Assembly: GCF_001724715.1 (NCBI RefSeq)
Contig: NZ_MEFG01000006.1
Location: forward strand, 1 to 60,344
Reading direction: 5' to 3'
Source of the DNA: Sphingomonas sp. SCN 67-18
GTDB taxonomy: Bacteria; Pseudomonadota; Alphaproteobacteria; Sphingomonadales; Sphingomonadaceae
Length of the DNA stretch: 60,344 nucleotides
Shown here: one piece after another, positions 18,664 to 27,998 of the stretch
Position numbering within the stretch: position 1 is the first letter of the stretch
Layout of the letters: every line of letters begins with the position of its first letter
Notes under the pieces: model-generated
Seen by the model: only the letters and a program-made list of their open reading frames with translations
Databases searched by the model: none
Told to the model about the DNA's origin: nothing
Position numbers and translations under genes: made by a program

Positions 18664-20327
18664 GGCTGTTGCGCGCGGCCATCGGCGCGGCGCTGCTGGC
18701 GTTCGCCGCCGCCCCCGCGCTCGCCGACGGGCTGATCGACAATGTCAACGGCCTCACCCTGGACGATCAGGGCCGGCTGGTCCGCTTCGACGGCCTGCTG
18801 GTCGATGGCGAGGGCAAGGTGGCGAAGCTGCTGGCCCGCACCGACAAGCGGCCCGAAAAGCTGGATTTCAGGCTGGATGCGCGGGGCCGCACGCTGATGC
18901 CGGGGCTGATCGACGCCCACGCCCATGTCATGGGCATCGGCTTCCAGGCGCTTCAGCTCGATCTGTCCGCCGCGAAATCGCTGGACGAGGCGAAGGCGAT
19001 GATCGCCGCCTATGCCGCCGCCAATCCCAAGCGGCCGTGGATATTGGGCGGCGGCTGGAACCAGGAGGCATGGGGCCTCGGCCGCTTCCCCACGGCGGCG
19101 GATATCGACGCCGTGGTCGCGGATCGTCCGGTCTGGCTGGAACGGGTGGACGGCCATGCCGGCTGGGCCAACAGCGCCGCCATGGCCGCCGCCGGGGTGA
19201 CGGCCAGGACCGCGACGCCGCCGGGCGGGCGGATCGAGCGGATCGGGCCTGAAAAGGCCGGGGCCGCGCCCGCCGGCGTGTTCGTCGACGCGGCGCGCGG
19301 GCTGATCGACCGGGTGGTGCCGCCGCCCCTGCCCCGCGACCGCGATCTCGCGCTCGCCCGCGCCCAGCAGATCCTGCTCGGCCAGGGCGTCACCGCCGTC
19401 GCGGACATGGGCACCTCGCTCGACGACTGGATGACCTACAGGCGGGCGGGCGATCTCGGCGCGCTCAGCATCCGCATCATCGCCTATGCCGGCGGCATCG
19501 ATCCGCTGCTGCAGATCGCGGGGCCGGGGCCGACGCCCTGGCTTTATGGCGACCGGCTGCGCATGGTCGGCGTGAAGCTCTATTCGGACGGCGCGCTCGG
19601 CTCGCGCGGGGCGTGGCTGAAACGGCCCTATGCCGACGCGCCGGGGCAGAGCGGGCTGGGCCTGCTTGACGACGCCAAGCTGCGCAACCTGATGAGCCGC
19701 GCGGCGATGGACGGTTTCCAGGTCGCCGTCCACGCCATCGGCGACGCCGCCAACGCCCAGCTGCTCGCCGCCATAGAGGAATTGTCGGAAACCTATCATG
19801 GCGACCGGCGCTGGCGCATCGAACATGCCCAGATCGTCGATCCAGCCGATATCGCGCGCTTCGGCCGCCACGGCATCGTCGCCTCCATGCAGCCGCTCCA
19901 CCAGACGTCGGACCGGCTGATGGCGGAAGCGCGGCTGGGGCCGGACCGGCTGGCGGGGGCCTATGCCTGGAAATCCATCCACGCCGCCGGGGCGCCGCTC
20001 GCCTTCGGTTCGGACGCGCCGGTGGAGCCGCCCAATCCCTTCGCCGGCATGGCCGCCGCCATCTCGCGCGAGGGCGCGGACGGCAATCCGTTCGGCGGCT
20101 GGATGCCGGCGGAACGGGTCAGCCGCGAAATCGCCCTGGCCGGCTACACCACCGCCGCCGCCTTCGCCGGCATGGCGGAGGACCGGATCGGCAGCCTCAC
20201 GCCGGGGCACCGCGCTGATTTCCTGCTGCTCGACGGCGATCCGATGGAGGTGTCGCCCGCCGCGCTCAGGGCAATGACGGTGCAGGAAAGCTGGATCGCT
20301 GGTAAACGGGTGTTCGTCCGCAAATAG
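18660..20327 (+). CDS. Exported amidohydrolase (YtcJ-like)
   Basis: Metal-dependent hydrolase, 555 residues, with an N-terminal signal peptide (AAIGAALLAFAAAPALA), so periplasmic. The first metal motif is LIDAHAHVMG, later metal and catalytic parts are VHAIGDAAN and IEHAQIVDP, and the C terminus has FGSDAPVEPPNPF; these are typical of the YtcJ/ExpE-type amidohydrolase-3 family. Natural substrates of this family are mostly unknown. Second gene of an operon that runs on to two lipoproteins. Confidence 0.9.
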   Translation: MRLLRAAIGAALLAFAAAPALADGLIDNVNGLTLDDQGRLVRFDGLLVDGEGKVAKLLARTDKRPEKLDFRLDARGRTLMPGLIDAHAHVMGIGFQALQLDLSAAKSLDEAKAMIAAYAAANPKRPWILGGGWNQEAWGLGRFPTAADIDAVVADRPVWLERVDGHAGWANSAAMAAAGVTARTATPPGGRIERIGPEKAGAAPAGVFVDAARGLIDRVVPPPLPRDRDLALARAQQILLGQGVTAVADMGTSLDDWMTYRRAGDLGALSIRIIAYAGGIDPLLQIAGPGPTPWLYGDRLRMVGVKLYSDGALGSRGAWLKRPYADAPGQSGLGLLDDAKLRNLMSRAAMDGFQVAVHAIGDAANAQLLAAIEELSETYHGDRRWRIEHAQIVDPADIARFGRHGIVASMQPLHQTSDRLMAEARLGPDRLAGAYAWKSIHAAGAPLAFGSDAPVEPPNPFAGMAAAISREGADGNPFGGWMPAERVSREIALAGYTTAAAFAGMAEDRIGSLTPGHRADFLLLDGDPMEVSPAALRAMTVQESWIAGKRVFVRK

Positions 20328-20337
20328 GGTTTCGCCG

Positions 20338-21207
20338 ATGATGACAAGGGCAGTGGCCGCCATGTTCGCGCTGATCGCGCTGGCCGGATGCGACAGATTG
20401 TCGTCGGACGGCCGCTCCAACGCGGTTTCCCCGGCGGAGGCGGAGGTCAGGCTGGACGATCCGGAGGCCATGGCGGAAACGGCCAATACCACCGCCCCCG
20501 CGCCGATGAGTTGGACCGTCCATCACGATCCCGAATCCCCCGCCGCCAGCTATGGCGCAAGCGGCGCGCAGCCCGTCTTCGCGCTGCGCTGCGACCGCGC
20601 CGCCGGCCAGATCGCGCTGATCCGCGGCGGCGGCGCGCCGGGCGGGCTGGGCATCGCGGTCGACGGGGCGGACAAGCGTTATGAAAGCCGCCCGCTGCGC
20701 GGCGACGTCACCGGGTTCGAGGCGCGCACCCCGCTCGACGATCCCTGGCTGGACCGGATGAGCGCGGGCGGCGCGCGCCTCACCCTCAGCGCCAATGACG
20801 GCCAGCCGATCGACATCATCGGCGGCCCGGCCATCCGCCGGGTGGTCAGCGCCTGCCGCGCGCCCAAGGTGGAGCCGATCGACGGCGCGACCTTCACCGG
20901 CGCCCTGCCCTGCGCGGACTGCCCGGGGATAGACGTGACGCTGACCTTCCAGGACGCCGTCCAGCCCGGCCGCTACCGGCTGGTCTTCCGCTACCGGGAA
21001 CGCGGCACCATAACGACGGAAGGCAACGCCACCGCCGCGCCGCCCGATGTCGGGCCGGTCTATCGGCTCGCCCCGGACAAGGGCGGCGAGATAAGCTGGA
21101 TCGAACAGGTCCGACCCGATATCATCGTCTTCCGAACGCCGGACAATTTCCGCAGCGATGCCATGGCGCGCTACCCGCTCACCCGCACACAGGGACAGGT
21201 GCAATGA
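20338..21207 (+). CDS. Lipoprotein with NlpE-like CxxC domain
   Basis: A 289-residue lipoprotein: the lipobox is LAGC at about residues 16-19, so it should be membrane anchored. The middle shows no known family; the C-terminal half has FTGALPCADCPGIDVTLTF, the hallmark CxxC stretch of the NlpE copper-resistance/surface-sensing lipoprotein family, here in the second half of the protein rather than at its N terminus. Its stop overlaps the start of the following lipoprotein gene (ATGA). A role in envelope sensing is possible but unproven. Confidence 0.8.
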   Translation: MMTRAVAAMFALIALAGCDRLSSDGRSNAVSPAEAEVRLDDPEAMAETANTTAPAPMSWTVHHDPESPAASYGASGAQPVFALRCDRAAGQIALIRGGGAPGGLGIAVDGADKRYESRPLRGDVTGFEARTPLDDPWLDRMSAGGARLTLSANDGQPIDIIGGPAIRRVVSACRAPKVEPIDGATFTGALPCADCPGIDVTLTFQDAVQPGRYRLVFRYRERGTITTEGNATAAPPDVGPVYRLAPDKGGEISWIEQVRPDIIVFRTPDNFRSDAMARYPLTRTQGQVQ

Positions 21208-21746
21208 CGATGCGATCCGCGACGATGACGATCATGACGGCGGCGCTGGCCCTGGCGCTGGCCGCCTGCCAGAAACCGGCGGGCGAGGCACAGGGCGACG
21301 CGGCGCAGCCATCGGGCCGGGCGGGCGATCTCGTCGGCACATGGACCACGGACGCGCCGGTCGATTTCAGCGGCGAAGGACTGCGCACCCAGATGGTGGG
21401 CGGCAAGACGGTCTACGCCGCGGATCGCAAATTCACCTATAGCGGCCGCCTCACCATCTTCGGCAACAAACTGCCGGTGGACGGGCTCAACTTCCAGGTG
21501 GCGGGCGAAGGCGACTGGACGCGCGACGGCAACCAGCTGACCGAGGATTATACCAGGGTGACGATCACGCCGGAGGCGGGCAACCCCACCCTCGCCCGGC
21601 TGGCGCGGCAGATGGCGGATGAAATGGTGGCGGAAGCGCCGACGCGCAGCCGCATCGTCGAACTGTCGGACAGCCGGATGGAGCTGAGCGACGAGGCGTC
21701 GGACCGGCGCACCAGCTACAGCCGGGCGCCCGCCGCCGCCCGCTGA
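21204..21746 (+). CDS. Small lipoprotein, unknown function
   Basis: 180 residues with a lipobox (ALALAACQ), translated through an ATGA overlap after the NlpE-like lipoprotein. The mature part is polar and probably beta-rich, with the stretch GTWTTDAPVDFSGEGL resembling a lipocalin-like or META-like opening, but I do not recognise the family. Last gene of the operon starting at 17797. Confidence 0.75.
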   Translation: MTMRSATMTIMTAALALALAACQKPAGEAQGDAAQPSGRAGDLVGTWTTDAPVDFSGEGLRTQMVGGKTVYAADRKFTYSGRLTIFGNKLPVDGLNFQVAGEGDWTRDGNQLTEDYTRVTITPEAGNPTLARLARQMADEMVAEAPTRSRIVELSDSRMELSDEASDRRTSYSRAPAAAR

Positions 21747-21896
21747 TCAGCCCTTGGTGCGATAGCCGCAGATGATGCCGAGCACGAAGGACAGGAACAG
21801 CGCAACCTGGATCCGGCTGCTATGGTCATGCCAGCCGAACGCCTGATCGCCGAACGCGAACAGCCCTACGAAGATCATGATGGCCAGTCCCATCAT
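21747..21896 (-). CDS. Small two-helix membrane protein, unknown
   Basis: A 49-residue protein with two hydrophobic helices (LAIMIFVGLFAFG and VALFLSFVLGIICGY) joined by a His-rich loop (GWHDHSSRIQ). It lies directly tail-to-tail with the preceding lipoprotein gene. The longer frame upstream was rejected because it reads across the purS promoter. No family recognised. Confidence 0.55.
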   Translation of the reverse strand: MMGLAIMIFVGLFAFGDQAFGWHDHSSRIQVALFLSFVLGIICGYRTKG

Positions 21897-22038
21897 CGCT
21901 CTTATCCGATACCTGTTACAGATCAGCGGCCCATTATGATGGCGATGGTTAAAGAATCGATGAATCCTTGCCCCTGGCGGCGGGGATGGCCATAGAGCCG
22001 CCAACGCTGACTCCGCTTCCCGAAGGACCAGACCGCCA

Positions 22039-22269
22039 ATGAAGATCCGCATTTTCGTCACGCTGAAACCCGGCGTGCTGGACCCGCAGGGCAAGGCCAT
22101 CCATCATGCGCTGGACGGGCTCGGCTTCACGGGCGTGAACGATGTGCGCGCCGGCAAGCTGATCGAGCTGGACGTGGCGGACGGCACGGCGGATAGCGAC
22201 ATCGAGGCCATGTGCACGAAACTGCTCGCCAACACGGTCATCGAGAACTTCCGGATCGAAAAGGCCTGA
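22039..22269 (+). CDS. purS: FGAM synthase subunit PurS
   Basis: Small structural subunit of the three-part formylglycinamidine ribonucleotide synthase of purine biosynthesis. 76 residues opening [20 protein letters not shown], with [16 protein letters not shown], both typical. Five bases separate its stop from purQ. The large subunit gene purL is not in this window. Confidence 0.95.
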   Translation: MKIRIFVTLKPGVLDPQGKAIHHALDGLGFTGVNDVRAGKLIELDVADGTADSDIEAMCTKLLANTVIENFRIEKA

Positions 22270-22274
22270 TCGCC

Positions 22275-22943
22275 ATGAAAAGCGCCGTCATCGTCTTCCC
22301 CGGCTCCAATTGCGACCGCGATCTCGCGGTGGCGCTGCGCGACGTGACCGGGCGGGCGCCGGCGATGGTCTGGCACGGCGAAAGCGCGCTGCCGGACGAT
22401 ATCGGCCTCATCGCCCTGCCGGGCGGCTTTTCCTACGGCGATTATCTGCGCTGCGGGGCAATTTCCGCGCGCAGCCCCATCGTCGCCGCGGTGGTCGCCG
22501 CCGCCGGGCGCGGCGTGCCGGTGATCGGCGTGTGCAACGGCTTCCAGATCCTCACGGAGGCCGGGCTGCTGCCCGGCGCGCTGATGCGCAACAGCGGTCT
22601 GGATTTCGTCTGCCGCGACGTCGCGCTGACCGTCGACAACAGCCAGACCGCCTTCACCAGCCGCTATGAGGCGGGGGAACGCATCTCCATGCCGGTCGCC
22701 CATCATGACGGCAATTATTCCGCCGACGCGGAGACGCTGGACCGGCTGGAAGGCGAAGGCCGCGTCGCCTTCCGCTATGCCGAGCCGGTCAACGGGTCGG
22801 CCCGCGCCATCGCCGGCATCGTCAACGCCGCCGGCAACGTGCTGGGCATGATGCCGCACCCCGAACGGATGATCGAGACCGGCCATGGCGGCACGGACGG
22901 ACGGCGCCTGTTCGAAGGCCTGCTGGAAACCGTCGCAGCCTGA
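22275..22943 (+). CDS. purQ: FGAM synthase glutaminase subunit PurQ
   Basis: Class I glutamine amidotransferase that feeds ammonia to PurL, 222 residues. Nucleophile Cys87 in GVCNGFQIL; the His195/Glu197 pair lies in MPHPERM; the opening [16 protein letters not shown] is typical. The start was placed five bases after purS, ignoring an upstream in-frame ATG inside purS. Its 3' end seems to have been copied in degraded form just downstream. Confidence 0.95.
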   Translation: MKSAVIVFPGSNCDRDLAVALRDVTGRAPAMVWHGESALPDDIGLIALPGGFSYGDYLRCGAISARSPIVAAVVAAAGRGVPVIGVCNGFQILTEAGLLPGALMRNSGLDFVCRDVALTVDNSQTAFTSRYEAGERISMPVAHHDGNYSADAETLDRLEGEGRVAFRYAEPVNGSARAIAGIVNAAGNVLGMMPHPERMIETGHGGTDGRRLFEGLLETVAA

Positions 22944-23044
22944 AACCCCGCCCCGAACGGCCGATCTAGGCCGACCATGGCGGCACGGACGAGCGCGGCT
23001 GTCCAGGGACCACTGCAACCCGTCGCGGCTCGACGCCCTGCCCC
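22879..23044. repeat. Decayed duplication of the purQ 3' end
   Basis: CCATGGCGGCACGGACG occurs exactly at 22883-22899 (inside purQ) and 22975-22991 (after it), offset 92 bases. Further matches follow in the same order: CGTCGCAGCC at 22931 against CGTCGCGGCT at 23021, then CCCCGCCCC-like ends. The gap 22944-23104 has no gene, so it appears to be a decayed tandem copy. Confidence 0.55.
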
Positions 23045-23104
23045 GCCCCACTCCGGCGCGCCTCCGGCCCCAGCGCGGCCCCGCGCGCTGAACCGCGATC
23101 CGCG

Positions 23105-23425
23105 CTAGCGCTTCAGCACGCGGGTGAAGCGGGCGAGCAGGAACAACACCGTCGGCCACAGCAGCGTCAGCCATATGTCGTGCCAGTTATCCCCGTAGCG
23201 CGGCGTCATCTTGTGCCGATAGACGTCGAGCAGGTCCCAGCATTCCCCGGCGCACGCGGCCAGCGCCACCAGCGCCAGCAGCCGCCAGTCCCGCACCGGC
23301 CGCCGCATCAGGATCGCCGCGCCCAGAAAGATCAGCATCCCCACGCAAATGTGCAGCGCATCCTTGGGCAGGCCGGTCAGATGGATGAGGTAGAGCTTGC
23401 TGTCCTGGAATATGTCGAGCGTCAC
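23105..23425 (-). CDS. Small integral membrane protein, unknown
   Basis: 106 residues with about three hydrophobic segments (ALHICVGMLIFLGAAIL, WRLLALVALAACAGEC, LWPTVLFLLARF). Conserved-looking polar features include ECWDLLDVYRH between helices two and three. Its start overlaps the YhhQ stop by four bases, so it is in the same transcript. Family not recognised. Confidence 0.75.
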   Translation of the reverse strand: MTLDIFQDSKLYLIHLTGLPKDALHICVGMLIFLGAAILMRRPVRDWRLLALVALAACAGECWDLLDVYRHKMTPRYGDNWHDIWLTLLWPTVLFLLARFTRVLKR

Positions 23426-24177
23426 ACACGGGTCCGGAATGGCGTGAAATCGGTGCCCTCGTCATAAACGTCCACGCCTTCGCGACGCTTCAGCCAGCCG
23501 ACGGCAACATAGGTGGCCGGCGTCAATAACACCTCCCAGCTCACCTTCAACGCCCATTGGGTGAACATCACCACGATCACCAGATGCGTCGTCCACCCCT
23601 CCGCGCCCAGAAAGGCGAGCGGGTAGAAGATCATGCTGTCCACCCCCTGCCCCACCACCGTGGAACCGATGGTGCGGCTCCACAAATGCCTGCCCTTGGT
23701 CCAGATCTTCATCCGCGCCAGCACATAGCTGTTCACCAGCTCGCCCGCCCAGAATGCGATGATGGACGCGCAGACGATGCGCGGCACCTGCCCGAACACC
23801 GCCTCATAGGCCGGCTGATTGGTCCAGTCGTCGGCCGGCGGCAACGCCACCACCACCCAGGCCATCACCGCCATGAACAGCAGCGCGCCGAAACCGGCCC
23901 AGATCACCCGCCGGGCGCGGGCATAGCCGTAAACCTCGGTCAGCACGTCGCCGATCACATAGGATACCGGGAAAAACAGGATGCCCGCGCCGAACGGCCA
24001 CGGCCCGATCGCGGGCAGATCCACCACCGCCACCTTGCCCGCGCCCAGCACGTTCGACAGCAACAGGATGGTCACGAACGCGGCCATCACGAAATCGAAA
24101 TAACGAAAATGCCCGCCGGCCACCGCATTGGCGGCAACGGCGCGCGGCGCGCCCTGTATGTCCTCGCTCATTCCCAC
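23422..24177 (-). CDS. yhhQ: Queuosine precursor transporter YhhQ
   Basis: Inner-membrane transporter for preQ0/preQ1 (COG1738, vitamin-uptake-like fold), 251 residues and about six helices. Diagnostic stretches: FPVSYVIGDVLTEVYGYARA, SRTIGSTVVGQGVDSMIFY and LTPATYVAVGWLKRREG. The start may be MGMSEDI or MSEDIQG two codons later. Its product is needed where queuosine is salvaged for tRNA modification. Confidence 0.93.
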   Translation of the reverse strand: MGMSEDIQGAPRAVAANAVAGGHFRYFDFVMAAFVTILLLSNVLGAGKVAVVDLPAIGPWPFGAGILFFPVSYVIGDVLTEVYGYARARRVIWAGFGALLFMAVMAWVVVALPPADDWTNQPAYEAVFGQVPRIVCASIIAFWAGELVNSYVLARMKIWTKGRHLWSRTIGSTVVGQGVDSMIFYPLAFLGAEGWTTHLVIVVMFTQWALKVSWEVLLTPATYVAVGWLKRREGVDVYDEGTDFTPFRTRV

Positions 24178-24227
24178 CGCTTTATCCCGGTTTCAGTGCG
24201 CTGCAAACCACGCTATGCGGTCCGCAC

Positions 24228-24304
24228 GCGCCCGTAGCTCAGTTGGATAGAGCACGAGCCTTCTAAGCTTGGGGCCGCAGGTTCGAATCCTGCCGGGCGC
24301 GCCA
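24228..24304 (+). tRNA. tRNA-Arg (anticodon TCT)
   Basis: A complete 77-base cloverleaf: acceptor GCGCCCG pairing with CGGGCGC, D-arm GCTC..GAGC, anticodon stem CGAGC/GCTTG around loop CTTCTAA (anticodon TCT), T-arm GCAGG-TTCGAAT-CCTGC, discriminator G and encoded CCA. It reads AGA codons. Its 3' end seems to have served as an integration site: a 15-base copy lies at 27999-28013 in the same orientation. Confidence 0.96.
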
Positions 24305-24305
24305 C
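24291..24305 (+). other. Putative attL within the tRNA-Arg 3' end
   Basis: TGCCGGGCGCGCCAC, the last bases of the tRNA gene plus one, is repeated exactly at 27999-28013. Site-specific elements commonly recombine in the tRNA 3' end and leave such direct repeats. Confidence 0.6.
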
Positions 24306-24375
24306 TGCCTGATGAGCCGTGTTTCATCAACATAATCGCCGGACACGCTCTTGATGTGTGAGCATGTGGGCCAAC

Positions 24376-24744
24376 CTAGCGCACCGTCGGCAGTGAAGCG
24401 CCGGCATAAGGGTCATAAGCCCGCGCTGGCGCAGCCGGGGAGTATATCGGCATCGTGGGCGGAGCGGAGAGCGAGGACGCCCCTATTCCAGGATCACCGC
24501 CAACCACCCCCCCCAGCACATCGCCAATCTCTCGCGCGCCGAACAGGATGAAGCACCCCAATATCGCCAAGACGCCGCGTCTCAACTCAAACCGACCGGT
24601 CAGCATCAATATACCGATGGCGGCGACCGCGATGATCGCAATGACAGTCGCAACGGTTCCCAGCGCGGCGGTCTGAATCCAACCAATCGCATCTCCTATT
24701 GGACTGGTCATCGGAGGATCCGTCAGCGCCACAGGATAGGCCAT
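24376..24744 (-). CDS. TrbC/VirB2-like pilin protein, copy 1 (no signal peptide)
   Basis: 122 residues with two hydrophobic helices of the VirB2/TrbC pilin type (LGTVATVIAIIAVAAIGIL, then RRGVLAILGCFILFGAREI). It closely resembles the divergent copy 2 on the other strand, sharing LGTVATV and ILGCFILFGA. Unlike normal pilin subunits it has no N-terminal signal peptide, and it carries an unusual Pro/Ala-rich tail (PAAPARAYDPYAGASLP). It may be a decayed or refunctionalised duplicate. Confidence 0.65.
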   Translation of the reverse strand: MAYPVALTDPPMTSPIGDAIGWIQTAALGTVATVIAIIAVAAIGILMLTGRFELRRGVLAILGCFILFGAREIGDVLGGVVGGDPGIGASSLSAPPTMPIYSPAAPARAYDPYAGASLPTVR

Positions 24745-24915
24745 TCCACACTCTTGGGTTTCCGTAACCGATCAGGCTAGACAGACGGGTGGATCATGCA
24801 AACACAATTATTTAAAGCCATATAACCAACGAATATGCGCTTGGCAGCCCTGCTGTTCGAGAGCTATCACAGCGTCGGAATATTCCGGCGAGAATATGTT
24901 GGGGAGCATCGGTCC

Positions 24916-25245
24916 ATGAAATCACGCGCAGTGCGCTCCGGGGTTTTCAGCGCGCTCGGCGCCGTGGTGGGCCTGATCAATGCGACCGCCGCATCGGCGC
25001 AGGACATGGTCGACCCCGCCGGTTCCGGCGTTCTTGTTTCGGCAGTCCGCTGGCTGGAAGGAACCTTGCTCGGCACCGTCGCGACGGTTGTTGCGGTGAT
25101 CGCCGTCGCCTCGGTCGGATTTCTGATGCTCATGGGGCGGATCAACTGGCGTTATGGCGCCACCGTGATCCTCGGCTGCTTCATTCTGTTCGGGGCCGCC
25201 AGCATCGTCGCCGGCATTCAGTCCACTGCCAGCCTTGGCCAATAA
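24916..25245 (+). CDS. virB2: TrbC/VirB2-like pilin, copy 2
   Basis: Conjugative pilus subunit of a type IV secretion system. 109 residues: signal peptide ending ATAASA, then two membrane helices (LGTVATVVAVIAVASVGFL and YGATVILGCFILFGAASI). The start MKSRAVRSG follows GGGGAG; a longer frame upstream has no such support. Three bases separate it from virB3, as in vir/trb operons. Confidence 0.85.
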   Translation: MKSRAVRSGVFSALGAVVGLINATAASAQDMVDPAGSGVLVSAVRWLEGTLLGTVATVVAVIAVASVGFLMLMGRINWRYGATVILGCFILFGAASIVAGIQSTASLGQ

Positions 25246-25248
25246 GCG

Positions 25249-25533
25249 ATGAATGGTGTCGAGCGCGATCCGGTCTTCACCGCTCTCACTCGTCCGCAGA
25301 TGTTCGCTGGCGTCACTTACAGCTATTTTGTCGCCAATGCGGTCCTGGCGACCGAGCTGTTTCTCATTTTCCGATCGATCTGGGCCATCATCATCGCGCT
25401 TGCGGTCCATTTGGCCGGTGTTCTCCTTTGTCTGCGCGAACCGCGATTTTTCGATCTCTGGCTGACCAGAGCGGGGCGCTGCCCGCGCGTGCGCAACTAT
25501 GCGATCTGGCAATGCAACTCCTACCGGCCCTAA
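25249..25533 (+). CDS. virB3: VirB3-like type IV secretion protein
   Basis: 94 residues beginning DPVFTALTRPQMFAGVTYSY, the signature of VirB3/TrbD. Two closely spaced hydrophobic segments (VANAVLATELFLIF, IWAIIIALAVHLAGVLL) followed by EPRFFDLWLTR. It appears intact. Overlaps the start of the virB4 pseudogene by 22 bases. Confidence 0.9.
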   Translation: MNGVERDPVFTALTRPQMFAGVTYSYFVANAVLATELFLIFRSIWAIIIALAVHLAGVLLCLREPRFFDLWLTRAGRCPRVRNYAIWQCNSYRP

Positions 25534-27258
25534 CGCGATCCCCCAAGTTCGTGGCGCGCGAGGCACCGTCGGGTCAGCCAGCGCCACCTTTATGTGAACG
25601 ACCTGTACCTGACCCTTGTGCGCCGTCCGCTACAGGGCCGCGTCGGCCTGCTCGACGGTGTGCGCAATATGCTGTCCCGCAGCAGCCCCGACACGGGTTT
25701 TTCCCTGCCCGAGCTGCGCCAGCTGGACACGGCACGGGATGCTTTGATGGCCGCTCTCGGCAGCTATGAGCCTACGCTTCTTTCCGTCTATGAAAGTGAC
25801 GGCGGATTTTGTTCGGAGCCGATCGAGTTTCTTTCCACGCTGTTCAATGGAGAAACTCGGCCGATCCGCTTACCGACGCAGGATATCGGCGCTTATATTC
25901 CCGATCGGCGCATCAGTTTCGGTCAGGAGACGATAGAACTCGGCCCGGCGGGCCTCGCCGGACGCAGCTATCTCGGCCTGATTTCGATCAAGGATTATCC
26001 GGGACAGACAAGCCCCGGCATGTTCGACGAACTCTTGCGGTTGCCGTTCGAGTTGACGGTGTCGCAGTCCTTTGGTTTCGTCGAACGCCAGATGGCCCTC
26101 GGCCGGATGAACCTGACGCTCCGGCGAATGGGCTCTGCCGAAGATGAGGCGCGCAGCCTCAGGGCTGATCTTTCAAACGCCAAGGATGATGTGGCCGCCG
26201 GGCGCGCCGGCTTTGGCGAGCATCATATGACGATCAACGTCCGCGGCGCTTCGCCCGCAGACGTGGATGCCGGCGCCGCAGAAGCGCAAGCCGCGCTTGC
26301 CGATCTGGGCATCATCTCGGTTCGGGAGGAGATTGCTCTGGAACCGGCATATTGGGCTCAATTTCCTGGTAACTTCAAATATATCGCGCGACGCGGTCTG
26401 GTCTCCACTGGCAATTTCTCGGGCCTGGCCAGTGCCCATAATTTCGCGCTCGGCCAGCCGGACGGCAACCATTGGGGCGAGGCCGTCACATTGCTCGAGA
26501 CGACCGCCGCCGGCCCCTATTTCTTCAACTTCCACCAGGGAGATCTCGGCAATTTCACCGTCATCGGCCCATCGGGTTCGGGCAAGACCGTCGTTCTCAA
26601 TTTCCTGCTCGCCCAGGCGCGCAAATATGATCCGTGCATTGTCTTCTTCGACAAGGATCGCGGCAGCGAGCTGTTCATCCGTGCGATCGGCGGGCAATAT
26701 GATGTGCTTCGTCCCGGCCGTGCCTCCGGGCTCAACCCGCTTCAGCTTGAAGATACCGCCGCCAATCGCCAGTTCATGATCGATTGGCTGGCCCTTCTTG
26801 CCGATGGCGCTGAGGTCGACGAGCTCGCCCAGATCAAGGATGCGATCGACGCCAATTATGCGCAGCCGCCACATTATCGTCGCCTGAGGCATATCGTCGA
26901 GCTTTTCCGCGGGGATCACCGCCCCCAAGCGGGCGATCTCTGGTCGCGGCTGCGGCCTTGGTGGGGTGATGGCGAGCGCGCCTGGCTGTTCGACAATGCC
27001 GACGACGCGACCGACATGACGGCCCGATCGATCGGGTTCGACATGACTCAGATACTGGATGATCCGACGCTGCGCACGCCGGCGATGATGTATTTGTTTC
27101 ATCGCGTCGAAGAACGGCTGGATGGCAACCCGGCCATCATTGTTGTCGACGAGGGCTGGAAGGCGCTCGACGACGATGTGTTCGTCCGCCGGATCAAGGA
27201 CTGGGAAAAGACGATCCGCAAACGCAACGGCATCGTCGGTTTCGCGACGCAGAGCTGA
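25512..27258 (+). pseudogene. virB4: VirB4 ATPase, internally deleted and truncated
   Basis: The start MQLLPALTRSPKFVARE at 25512 fits VirB4 N termini, but the frame breaks after about 16-20 residues and homology resumes in another frame at about 25576 (QRHLYVNDLYLTLVRRPLQ). About 100 residues are missing between. From there 560 residues follow the family, with Walker A GPSGSGKT (26566-26589) and Walker B IIVVDEGWKALD. The gene then stops at GIVGFATQS, where VirB4 proteins normally run on for about 100-150 residues. Intact VirB4 is near 800 residues, so this copy is most likely dead. Confidence 0.85.
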
Positions 27259-27998
27259 TGTTCGCCGATGAGGGCGCGCTATTCAAACGGCTGCTGCACC
27301 GATTCCTCCATATCGCAACCGTGTCGAGCATCCCGGAGCATCTCGCCCTCGACAATGACCTGCGCATCTATTTCGAGGCGGACAGCTGTCGCTGCATGCA
27401 TGGTGCCTGTGCGCAAGCCTCCTCCGCCGCCACCTCGTTTCATCTCCACCCACTAGGATCTCCCGCCCTGGCCGCTCGGGCCAGACAGTAAGCTCGCTAA
27501 CCCCCTTTCGCGACGTCGTGCTGCACGGCAATGCGCTCACCCCTTTGATGGAAGTCGATCCTGTGGTTGCGTAGGAAGTGCTGCTCGCGGCCATCGTCGA
27601 AGGCAATCCGACGCGCGAATATCGCCCCGGTACGAGGAAGACGAATATGGCGCTTACGCCACCTCAGCGCCCTAAAGCGGCCGTTCCGGTTTTCACAAAT
27701 TGCACGCACCAATCCCGAATTAATGAATGGTAGCTTTTGGGTTTTATTGACGGTTCGGCGAACGGTGGAAATTGGACGCGAAGCTGACACGCTGGTTCAC
27801 CGCCTGGAACGTCCACTATCCCAATCGCCATTCATAAAAGCCGCCCTTCAGGACCGTCGATTTAGCAGCCGATCTACCTGCATCTGGCTATTGCCCGCAT
27901 TCAGAGCGCGGTCGCCAGTCTGCGTACGACCAATATCAAGGCGCATTCAAAGCATTGAGACCGAAATTTGCCAATGATCTGGGTGCCCATCATACTCA
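27259..27998. other. Gene-poor decayed region inside the element
   Basis: Short open frames exist on both strands but none has a credible start, domain or codon pattern. One plus-strand stretch (EVLLAAIVEGNPTREYRPG, about 27570-27626) looks protein-like but is interrupted by stops on both sides. I read this as degraded element DNA. The gap from 28014 to 28197 after the repeat also holds nothing I can support. Confidence 0.5.

Noticed and set aside
27258-27491. Protein gene directly after the virB4 stop
   Set aside because: The 77-codon frame has no ribosome site or recognised domain and does not continue VirB4 homology.
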